From NCBI GenBank assembly GCA_038231495.1, contig JBBRLG010000515.1, forward strand, positions 1 to 5,330: a stretch of DNA of 5,330 bases. Direction: 5' to 3'. Positions 1 to 5,283 of the stretch are shown one piece after another. The DNA comes from JBBRLG01 sp038231495. GTDB lineage: Bacteria; Planctomycetota; Planctomycetia; Gemmatales; Gemmataceae. Each line of letters begins with the position of its first letter. The first letter of the stretch is position 1. Both the position numbers and the translations under genes were made by a program. The notes under the pieces were generated by a model that saw only the letters and a program-made list of their open reading frames with translations, made no database searches and was not told the origin of the DNA.

Positions 1-27
1 GCTGAGCGCTCAGCCGCCAGCGGCAAA
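1..27. repeat. Partial copy of a REP-like palindrome, cut by the window edge
   Basis: Positions 7-27 match the right arm of the inverted repeat at 3076-3096 at 20 of 21 positions (C at 18 where the other copy has A). Positions 1-14 are a perfect self-complementary palindrome, GCTGAGCGCTCAGC, so in this copy the two arms meet with no spacer; most of the left arm lies outside the window. The repeat ends 6 nt beyond the stop of the minus-strand propeller gene. There is no T-tract, so a classic intrinsic terminator is unlikely. A REP-type element that stabilises the mRNA 3' end or ends transcription weakly is an inference. Confidence 0.7.
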
Positions 28-33
28 CTTTGC

Positions 34-1272
34 TTACTGCCCCAGCGGAATGCACATCAACTCTTTCTCGTCCCGCAAGAACACCCGGCCGTCCGACAGC
101 GCCGGGTGCGCCCACGTCGGGCCGCACACCTTCGACCGGGCCAGTTCCTTGTACGCCTCCGGGTTGGGGTCGATCAGGCTCAGGTCGCCCTTGTCGTCGA
201 GCATCAGCAGTTTGTCGTCCGCCGTGCGCAGCAGCGCGGCGTGGTAGTTCGCGACCTTCTCTTTTTTCCACTTCTCCTTGCCGGTCTTCGCCTCGACGCA
301 GCGCAGGGTTGAGGTCACGGGCGACGTGAGCGACAGCACGCCGTTCACCATGTAGACGTACTCCTTGCCGACCGGCACCGGCGTCGAGAAGTAGCAGGTC
401 AACGCCTTGTTCTCCCAGAGCGGCTCCGTCGGGGGCTTACCGTCCTTCGTTTCTAGCTCAATGCCAATGCTGCCGGTCGTCACCGAACTGGCGAGCAGCA
501 TATTGTCGCCGACGCGCACCGGGGTCGTTGAGCTTTCGTTGAGGAGGTCCACCAGCTTCACCTTCCAAAAGGTGCTGCCGTCGGCCGGGTTCAGGGCCAC
601 CAGGCCCGCCGCCGTCAGGAACACCACCTGCCGTTCCTTGCCTTTTCCGAGGGCAATGGGCGACGAGTAGCTCGCCTTGTCGTCCAACGCTTTCCACGCC
701 ACCTTGCCGGTGTCTTTGTTGAACGCCACCACCGACGCGCCTTCGCCGCCGACGTTGACCAGCACGAGGTCGCCTTCGATGAGCGGCGAACACGACATGC
801 CGAAGCCGAGGTTCTTCGCCTTGAACTCCTTCAGGGTATCGACGTGCCAGATTTCCTTACCTTTCTCGGCATCAACGCAATAGAGCAAGCCGGTCGCGCC
901 GAAGGTGTAGATTTTGCCGTCGGCGACGGTGGGCGTCGCGCGCGGTCCGAGGCCGAACTGGCTCTTGAATTCGCCCCGGTCGTAGCTAAAGGTCCACACG
1001 ACCTTGCCGCCCTTGACGGCATAGGCGGTGATTTCTTCCATGTCCTTATTGGCCACCCGCGTGAAGAGGAACACCTTGCCGTTGGCGACCACGGGCGAGC
1101 TGTGGCCCTCGCCGACGGGAAGGTGCCAGTCGGCCTTGAGGTCTTTTTTCCAGGGCACGACCTTCTCGGTGGAGCTGGAATCGCGGTTGGGACCGAGCCA
1201 CTGCGGCCAGTCCGCCGCGCCGGCGATTGCCGCGGTCAACACGACGACGACAAGGGAACGGAGGTACGGCAT
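34..1272 (-). CDS. Secreted PQQ-type beta-propeller (BamB/quinoprotein-like) repeat protein
   Basis: The 412-residue product opens with a Sec signal peptide (MPYLRS, then a V/L/A-rich core at residues 7-17) and a likely cleavage after AGA, at about residue 19. The mature end starts ADWPQWLGPNRD, a pattern I know from planctomycete PQQ-like propeller proteins. Blade motifs of the form [YAL]-x-[VALN]-x-[DAK]-x-x-[TGD]-G-x-x-x-W recur at about residues 84-95 (GGKVVWTF), 131-145 (YCVDAEKGKEIW), 182-194 (VAFNKDTGKVAW), 225-236 (VALNPADGSTFW) and 324-335 (RCVEAKTGKEKW). The C-terminus (HPALSDGRVFLRDEKELMCIPL) is the usual closing strand. I see no c-type haem motif (CxxCH) and no obvious dehydrogenase active site, so it is probably a scaffold or binding protein outside the cytoplasm; the substrate is unknown. 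The ATG at 1272 is preferred to an in-frame TTG at 1320 because GAGGAG lies 7 nt upstream and the signal peptide starts there. It lies downstream of the YkgJ-type gene, 77 bp away, and may be co-transcribed with it. Confidence 0.88.
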   Translation of the reverse strand: MPYLRSLVVVVLTAAIAGAADWPQWLGPNRDSSSTEKVVPWKKDLKADWHLPVGEGHSSPVVANGKVFLFTRVANKDMEEITAYAVKGGKVVWTFSYDRGEFKSQFGLGPRATPTVADGKIYTFGATGLLYCVDAEKGKEIWHVDTLKEFKAKNLGFGMSCSPLIEGDLVLVNVGGEGASVVAFNKDTGKVAWKALDDKASYSSPIALGKGKERQVVFLTAAGLVALNPADGSTFWKVKLVDLLNESSTTPVRVGDNMLLASSVTTGSIGIELETKDGKPPTEPLWENKALTCYFSTPVPVGKEYVYMVNGVLSLTSPVTSTLRCVEAKTGKEKWKKEKVANYHAALLRTADDKLLMLDDKGDLSLIDPNPEAYKELARSKVCGPTWAHPALSDGRVFLRDEKELMCIPLGQ

Positions 1273-1279
1273 GGGGATA

Positions 1280-1285
1280 CTCCTC
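1280..1285 (-). promoter_or_regulatory. Shine-Dalgarno site of the propeller gene
   Basis: GAGGAG on the minus strand, 7 nt before the ATG at 1272. It decides the start: the longer reading from TTG at 1320 would add 16 residues (IPSSDHPPPDLRSIP) ahead of the signal peptide and lies upstream of this site. Confidence 0.75.
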
Positions 1286-1322
1286 AGATCGGGTGGGGGG
1301 TGGTCGGAAGAGGGAATCAAAA

Positions 1323-1354
1323 TAGCTGTTAGCTGTCAGCTATTAGCTGTCAGC
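1323..1354. repeat. Heptamer tandem array (YAGCTRT, about 4.5 units)
   Basis: Consecutive 7-mers read TAGCTGT, TAGCTGT, CAGCTAT, TAGCTGT, then CAGC. The AGCT core is self-complementary, so both strands look alike and short hairpins are possible. The array lies between the two minus-strand genes and overlaps the TGA stop (1350-1352) of the YkgJ-type gene. It resembles the short heptameric tandem repeats scattered in some bacterial genomes, well known in cyanobacteria; which family this one belongs to is not known to me. Confidence 0.75.
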
Positions 1355-1775
1355 CAATTCCGACACCCGCTTCTTTGTTATTCAAGAAAACGTGCAACGG
1401 CGCGTACAGCCACGGCACGTCGTTGGCCTCGGCCAGGTCCTTGAGCTTGCGCAGGTAGGTTTCGGTGATTTCGCCGGCGCGTTCTTGGTAATTGGGATCG
1501 CAATAGTAGACTCGGCAACCGAGCGGCCGCGGCTCGCGGGCGGTGCAGAGGTTGCCCTGCTGAAACGGGCAGAAGTCCGGCGTCACCGGCGTTTCATAAG
1601 GCGGAGCGGCGTTCAACAACACGTCGGCTTCGAGGTTGCTGATGAACAGGACGTGGCCGTACTCCTTGAACCGGCAGCAACGCCCGCTGGCCACGCACAC
1701 CGGACCCGCGGCCGCCACGTCGCGATCGACTTCCTGGTAGAGTTCGAGGACCTGACGGCGCAGCGTGGCGGACAT
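1350..1775 (-). CDS. YkgJ-type cysteine-cluster (CxxCxxCC) protein
   Basis: A 141-residue soluble protein with no signal peptide or membrane segment. It carries the cysteine layout of the YkgJ/CxxCxxCC family, thought to bind zinc or an Fe-S cluster: C27-V-A-S-G-R-C33-C34-R-F, then D-F-C69-P, L-C77, and R-P-L-G-C87-R-V-Y-Y-C92. The family's first motif is usually C-x-x-C-G-x-C-C; here the second cysteine is S30, leaving seven cysteines in all. No enzymatic role is established for the family, and none can be assigned here. The start is the ATG at 1775; the upstream Shine-Dalgarno is weak (GGGAA, 6 nt away). The stop falls inside a heptamer repeat array, so the last residues (GVGIG) may be shaped by the repeat. 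It is divergent from tssA, and nothing ties it to T6SS. Confidence 0.85.
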   Translation of the reverse strand: MSATLRRQVLELYQEVDRDVAAAGPVCVASGRCCRFKEYGHVLFISNLEADVLLNAAPPYETPVTPDFCPFQQGNLCTAREPRPLGCRVYYCDPNYQERAGEITETYLRKLKDLAEANDVPWLYAPLHVFLNNKEAGVGIG

Positions 1776-1995
1776 CCAAAGTTCCCGTGAGGCAATGGCC
1801 TTCTTTCCAGCGCTTCCAGGGCCATCCTATCATCTCGCCGGGTTTTTGGCGAACCGGCTGCGTCTGCAACAAATAGGCGCCAACTTTTCTTCGCCGGCTT
1901 TTTCATTGCGTTCTCCGGCACGACTGCTACAGTACATCACAAAGCGGACGCTAGTTTCCGTTGCACCCCTGTCGTCGTCGCATCCGGGATGTCCT
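1776..1995. promoter_or_regulatory. Divergent intergenic region between the YkgJ-type gene and tssA
   Basis: These 220 bp separate two outward-facing genes and should hold both promoters. They are visibly richer in A/T runs (TTTTTGG, AACAAATAG, AACTTTTCTTC, CTTTTTCATTG) than the coding DNA. The tssA frame stays open through the whole stretch, but its translation there (Leu/Ser/Arg-rich, no family similarity that I recognise) looks non-coding. A 6-bp inverted repeat (ATGGCC 1795-1800, GGCCAT 1820-1825) is present but weak. I could not find a convincing minus-strand promoter. Confidence 0.55.
1906..1933 (+). promoter_or_regulatory. Candidate sigma70-type promoter for the tssABC operon
   Basis: TTGCGT (1906-1911), a 16-bp spacer and TACAGT (1928-1933) match the -35/-10 consensus at 3 and 4 of 6 bases. 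It would place transcription start near 1940, giving a leader of about 55 nt before tssA. This rests on sequence similarity alone; promoter rules in this phylum are poorly known to me. Confidence 0.3.
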
Positions 1996-3042
1996 ATGCC
2001 CCTTGGATTGCCGCTCGATTTTGACGCCTTGCTCGCCCCCATCGCGGGTGCCGAGCCGGCGGGTTCGTCCTCCACCTATTTGGAGTTGCGCTCCCAGCTC
2101 GACGACTTGCGCAAAGAACTCAACCCGGACGACTTCGACAAGGATGACCCCCAACGGCCCGACCAGCCGCAGTACGCCGACTGGCACAAGATCGAGGAGC
2201 TAGCCCGCTCGGCACTCGCCAAGGACGCGAAAGACCTGCGCCTGGCCGGCTATCTCGTCGAAGCGCTGGTGCATCAGTACCAGTTCGCCGGCCTGCGCGA
2301 CGGGCTGCGGCTGTTGCGGGAAATACTCGAACAATGCTGGGACCGCAGTTACCCCGGCATCGAGGACGGCGACGTGGAAGTGCGCGTCGGCGTCTTCAAT
2401 TCGCTGGACGATCTCAACACCAAGGGCCGCACGCCGTTTCCCAACATTTTGCGCATGCTGCCGGTCGTCGTCGGCGGCGGCCTGAAACACAGTTACGAGG
2501 ACTGGAAGAAGTCGCAAGAGAAGGGCGGCGGCGAGTTGGCGGAGTCGTTCGCCAAGGCGCTAAAGGCGGTCAAGCCGGAGGACGGGGCGAAGACTGCGTT
2601 GGCCGTCGAGGAATGTTTGCAGGAGCACGCCCTGTTGCTCAAGTCGATCGAAAAGCGGTTCGGCACCGTCGGCCCCGCGATGAGCAATTTCCGTCGTGCT
2701 TTGGAGGACTGTGGCCGGGTGGCCCGGCTGGCAACCAGCCAGCAGGGCGCTGCCGCGGGGTCGGAAAAATCCGACGGCGACAGTCCGGCAGCGGACGGAA
2801 AAACGGATAACCAGACGAACCGTGCCGCCACGGCTGCGTCGCGCGCCGACGCCTACCGCCAGTTGGCCGAGGCGGCGGCTCTGCTCCAACGCCTGGAGCC
2901 GCACAGCCCGATCCCGTACCTCGTCCAGCGGGCGGTGGAGCTTGGCGCGCTACCGTTTCCGCAGCTAATGAGGGCGCTGATCCGCGACCCCAACGTCCTG
3001 ACGGAATTGACCCGTGAGTTTGGATTGAAGACGGAAGAATAA
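1996..3042 (+). CDS. tssA: Type VI secretion system protein TssA (ImpA N-terminal family)
   Basis: The 348-residue protein starts with an ImpA_N domain (about residues 8-150). Landmarks are the LDFDALLAPIAGAEPAG opening, the DWHKIEELARSALAKDAKDLRLAGYLVEAL helices (62-91), GLRDGLRLLREILEQCWDRSYPGIEDGDVEVRV (99-131) and FNSLDD. A low-complexity linker rich in A/S/D/G/N (about 247-283) leads to a C-terminal helical part, AYRQLAEAAALLQRLEPHSPIPYLVQRAVELG, then LPFPQLMRALI. The E-P-x-S-P-x-P-x-L-x-x-R-A signature and the length fit short TssA proteins such as P. aeruginosa PA0082. TssA proteins act in the cytoplasm at the baseplate or at the distal sheath end, helping tube and sheath assembly. The ATG at 1996 is chosen because family similarity begins there; GGGA 6 nt upstream is a weak ribosome site. 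It is the first gene of the visible tssA-tssB-tssC run, 95 bp ahead of tssB, with a strong palindrome in that gap. Confidence 0.9.
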   Translation: MPLGLPLDFDALLAPIAGAEPAGSSSTYLELRSQLDDLRKELNPDDFDKDDPQRPDQPQYADWHKIEELARSALAKDAKDLRLAGYLVEALVHQYQFAGLRDGLRLLREILEQCWDRSYPGIEDGDVEVRVGVFNSLDDLNTKGRTPFPNILRMLPVVVGGGLKHSYEDWKKSQEKGGGELAESFAKALKAVKPEDGAKTALAVEECLQEHALLLKSIEKRFGTVGPAMSNFRRALEDCGRVARLATSQQGAAAGSEKSDGDSPAADGKTDNQTNRAATAASRADAYRQLAEAAALLQRLEPHSPIPYLVQRAVELGALPFPQLMRALIRDPNVLTELTREFGLKTEE

Positions 3043-3046
3043 GGTG

Positions 3047-3096
3047 TTTGCCGCTTGCGGCTGAGCGCAAGTGACCGCTCAGCCGCAAGCGGCAAA
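3047..3096. repeat. Perfect 21-bp inverted repeat (REP-like palindrome) between tssA and tssB
   Basis: The left arm (3047-3067, beginning TTTGCCGCTTGCGG) and right arm (3076-3096, ending CCGCAAGCGGCAAA) are exact reverse complements over 21 bp, around the 8-nt spacer CAAGTGAC. Each arm also contains its own inner dyad (CCGC..GCGG), so alternative folds exist. It starts 4 nt after the tssA stop and ends 41 nt before tssB. No T-tract follows, and it lies inside an apparent operon, so partial attenuation, RNA processing or 3'-end protection of the tssA segment are likelier than full termination. A near-identical arm is at 7-27. Confidence 0.9.
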
Positions 3097-3124
3097 TCCA
3101 GCTGAAACCCGTTCACCCCCTATT

Positions 3125-3128
3125 GGAG
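3125..3128 (+). promoter_or_regulatory. Shine-Dalgarno site of tssB
   Basis: GGAG lies 9 nt before the ATG at 3138. It supports that ATG over the in-frame TTG at 3123, which overlaps the site and would add only five residues (TTG-E-T-S-H). Confidence 0.65.
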
Positions 3129-3137
3129 ACCTCGCAT

Positions 3138-3674
3138 ATGCCATCATCGAGTCAGCAACACGACCTCGACCTGGTGCGCCGCCCGCGCGTGCAGATTACT
3201 TATGACGTAGAAACGGAAGGCGCCACCCAGAAAGTGGAACTGCCCTTCGTCGTCGGCGTCATGGCCGACCTTTCTGGGCAGCCCAAGGAGGCGCTCAAGC
3301 CGCTCAAGGAACGGTCGTTCACGCCCATCGACCGCGACAACTTCGACAAGGTGCTTGAAAAAGCCGCCCCGCGCGTCGCCATGAAGGTGCAGGACCGGCT
3401 GACCGGCCAGGACCAGAAGATTGCCGTCGAACTGAACTTCCGCTGCCTGGACGATTTCGAGCCGGCCCGCGTCGCCGAGCAGGTCGCGCCGCTGAAAGAA
3501 CTGCTCGACATGCGCGCCCGCCTCACGAACCTGCTGGGCAAGATGGAAGGCAACGACAAGCTGGAGCAATTGCTGTCGGAAGTCCTCACGAACAACGACA
3601 AGGCCAGCGCGTTGGCCAAGGAAATGGGCATCGACACCGGGGCGACGGACGCTCCCAAACCGGAGGGTAACTAA
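3138..3674 (+). CDS. tssB: Type VI secretion system contractile sheath small subunit TssB (VipA)
   Basis: The 178-residue length is normal for TssB/VipA. Family landmarks appear in order: RVQITYDVETEGA (18-29), the ELPFVVGVMADLSG strand (34-47), LKERSFTPIDRDNFDKVL (56-73), VELNFRCLDDFEPARVAEQV (97-116), then the helical LLDMRARLTNLLGKMEGNDKLEQLL (122-146). TssB pairs with TssC to form the cytoplasmic sheath that contracts around the Hcp tube. The C-terminal tail (about 165-178) is short and polar, rich in D/T/A/P. The stop overlaps the tssC start by one base (TAATG), consistent with translational coupling and matched amounts of the two subunits. No sign of decay or truncation. Confidence 0.95.
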   Translation: MPSSSQQHDLDLVRRPRVQITYDVETEGATQKVELPFVVGVMADLSGQPKEALKPLKERSFTPIDRDNFDKVLEKAAPRVAMKVQDRLTGQDQKIAVELNFRCLDDFEPARVAEQVAPLKELLDMRARLTNLLGKMEGNDKLEQLLSEVLTNNDKASALAKEMGIDTGATDAPKPEGN

Positions 3675-5176
3675 TGAGTGCCGCTGAACAAGCCGCCCCC
3701 GCCGCGGGCGCCGCCGCCACGACCGAGGCCAAGGACAAGCCGAGTATCATCGACGAGCTGGTCGCCTCGACCCGCCCGCAATCGCCCAAGGAGGCCGAGC
3801 GGGCGCGCGACTACTTCAAGCAGTTTTTGCAACAGGCCGTCAAGCCCGGCCAGGCCGTCTCCAAGGACGCCGAGGCCTCGATCAAATTCTGGATCGGCGA
3901 GATCGACAAGAAGCTGTCGTCGCAGCTCAACGAGATCATGCACGCGCCGGAGTTCCAGAAACTGGAATCGACCTGGCGCGGGTTGAACTACCTGGTCAAA
4001 CAGAGCAAGACGGGCGAGGCGCTCAAGATTCGCGTCCTGAACGTCAGCAAGCGCGACCTGTTTAAGGACCTGGAAAAGGCCGTCGAGTTCGACCAGAGTT
4101 CGTTGTTCAAAAAGGTGTACGAGGCGGAGTACGGCCAGCTGGGCGGCGAGCCTTATGGAATGCTCGTCGGCGACTACGAGTTTGGCCGGCACCCGGAAGA
4201 CATCAACCTCTTGAAGATGATCTCCGGCTGTGCGGCGTCGGCCCACGCGCCGTTCGTGTCCGCCGCCGACCCCAAACTGTTCGGCTTCGACCGCGTCACC
4301 GAGCTGACGGCGCCGCGCGACCTGACGAAGATTTTCAGCACCGTGGAGTACGCCTCCTGGAAGTCGTTCCGCGAATCCGAGGACTCGCGCTTCGTCGCGC
4401 TGACGCTGCCGCACGTCCTGGGCCGATTGCCTTACGGGGCCAACTTCAAGCGCGTCGATGCGTTTAACTTCGAGGAGTTCGTCGACGGCAAGGACCATGA
4501 CAAGTACCTGTGGATGAACGCAGCCTGGGCGTACGCTTCGCGCATCACCGACGCCTTTGCCAAGCACGGTTGGTTGGCGGCGACGCGCGGCGTGGAGAAC
4601 GGCGGCAAGGTGGAGGATTTGCCGGTCCACACGTTCCCGACCGACGACGGCGACGTGGCCATGAAGTGCCCGACCGAGATCGCCATCAGCGACCGCCGTG
4701 AGTTCGAGCTGTCCAATCTCGGCTTCTTGCCGCTGTTGCACAGCAAGAACCGCGACTTCGCCGTCTTCATGGGGGCACAATCGTGCCAGAAGCCCAAGGT
4801 GTACGACGGGCCCAAGGGGGCCGCGGCGTCGTCCAACGCGGAGTTGTCGGCCAAGTTCAACATGATCCTGTGTACGTCGCGGTTCGCCCATTACCTCAAG
4901 GTGATGGCACGCGATAAGATCGGGTCGTTCATGGAGGTGTCCGACTGCCAGCGCTGGTTGAACGAGTGGATTCTCAACTATGTGATCGCCAATCCGGAGA
5001 ACGCCGGCCAGGACATGAAGGCGAAGTGCCCGCTGGCCGACGCCAAGGTCGAGGTCCGCGAGGTGAAGGGCAAGCCCGGCTGGTACGAGGCCATCGCCTG
5101 GCTGCGGCCGCACTTCCAGCTGGAGACGCTGACCACGTCGATGCGGCTGGTGGCGGAGGTGCCGAAGAAGGCGTGA
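3674..5176 (+). CDS. tssC: Type VI secretion system contractile sheath large subunit TssC (VipB/EvpB)
   Basis: The 500-residue length is typical. After an Ala/Pro/Thr-rich start (1-20), residues 24-43 (SIIDELVASTRPQSPKEAER) match the N-terminal segment that in characterised VipB proteins is recognised by the ClpV unfoldase. The conserved body follows: IGEIDKKLSSQLNEIMHAPEFQKLESTWRGLNYLV (74-108), LGGEPYGMLVGDYEF (156-170), AHAPFVSAADPKLFG (190-204), FRESEDSRFVALTLPHVLGRLPYG (232-255), LWMNAAWAYASRI (279-291), ELSNLGFLPLLHSKNRDFAVFMGAQSCQKP (345-374) and NMILCTSRFAHYLKVMARDKIGSFM (396-420). TssC forms the outer sheath layer with TssB and supplies contraction. The close match to proteobacterial-style TssC points to canonical (type i) T6SS, not the divergent Bacteroidetes form. 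GGAGG at 3662-3666, 7 nt before the ATG and inside tssB, supports the start. A ClpV gene is expected outside the window. Confidence 0.96.
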   Translation: MSAAEQAAPAAGAAATTEAKDKPSIIDELVASTRPQSPKEAERARDYFKQFLQQAVKPGQAVSKDAEASIKFWIGEIDKKLSSQLNEIMHAPEFQKLESTWRGLNYLVKQSKTGEALKIRVLNVSKRDLFKDLEKAVEFDQSSLFKKVYEAEYGQLGGEPYGMLVGDYEFGRHPEDINLLKMISGCAASAHAPFVSAADPKLFGFDRVTELTAPRDLTKIFSTVEYASWKSFRESEDSRFVALTLPHVLGRLPYGANFKRVDAFNFEEFVDGKDHDKYLWMNAAWAYASRITDAFAKHGWLAATRGVENGGKVEDLPVHTFPTDDGDVAMKCPTEIAISDRREFELSNLGFLPLLHSKNRDFAVFMGAQSCQKPKVYDGPKGAAASSNAELSAKFNMILCTSRFAHYLKVMARDKIGSFMEVSDCQRWLNEWILNYVIANPENAGQDMKAKCPLADAKVEVREVKGKPGWYEAIAWLRPHFQLETLTTSMRLVAEVPKKA

Positions 5177-5227
5177 CGGTCCCGTTTAGTTCTACTGTGT
5201 CACTTGGTGATGGACTGTAATGTCTTT

Positions 5228-5283
5228 ACCCCGAAGGGGTTACATACCACAGCCCAGGGTTGCCGCGCAGCGGCTACCCTGGG
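5228..5283. repeat. Compound double-hairpin intergenic repeat downstream of tssC
   Basis: The first hairpin is ACCCC-GAA-GGGGT (5228-5240, 5-bp stem, GAA loop). Twelve bases later a long hairpin pairs CCCAGGGT (5253-5260) with ACCCTGGG (5276-5283). Inside it, after one T/T mismatch, GCCGC (5262-5266) pairs with GCGGC (5270-5274) around a GCA loop, giving 13 paired bases. I recall closely similar CCCGAAGGGG plus CCCAGGGT..ACCCTGGG elements in many planctomycete intergenic regions; that is memory, not a search. It begins 51 bp after the tssC stop and could act as a bidirectional transcription barrier, though no T-tract follows. Confidence 0.8.

Noticed and set aside
1273..1320. Longer propeller protein starting at TTG 1320
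   Set aside because: It would bury the signal peptide behind 16 polar residues, and the good GAGGAG site is placed for the ATG at 1272.
844..1332. A 162-codon plus-strand frame opposite the propeller gene's 5' half
   Set aside because: It lies fully antisense to clear propeller blades and the signal peptide, and shows no domain of its own.
1392..1790. A 132-codon plus-strand frame opposite the YkgJ-type gene
   Set aside because: It is antisense to the conserved cysteine motifs, which explain the sequence better.
1915..1933. Sigma54-like -24/-12 promoter upstream of tssA (CCGGCACG...GC)
   Set aside because: GGCACG is present, but the GC element is 9 bp from the GG where sigma54 promoters need about 12, so the spacing fails.
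1765..1995. In-frame 77-residue N-terminal extension of TssA
   Set aside because: The frame is open, but the translation has no TssA similarity, overlaps the start of the divergent gene, and family similarity begins right at the ATG at 1996.
3047..3096. Rho-independent terminator after tssA
   Set aside because: The hairpin is strong, but no T-tract follows on either strand, and the operon appears to continue into tssB and tssC.
3047..3096. CRISPR repeat or insertion-sequence terminal repeat
   Set aside because: There is a single unit with an 8-nt spacer, no regular array, no transposase gene nearby and no visible target-site duplication.
3671..5113. A 480-codon open frame on the minus strand, antisense to tssC
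   Set aside because: It mirrors tssC almost end to end, its translation is L/R/V/G/D-rich with no recognisable domain, and long antisense frames are expected in high-GC genes with strong third-position bias.
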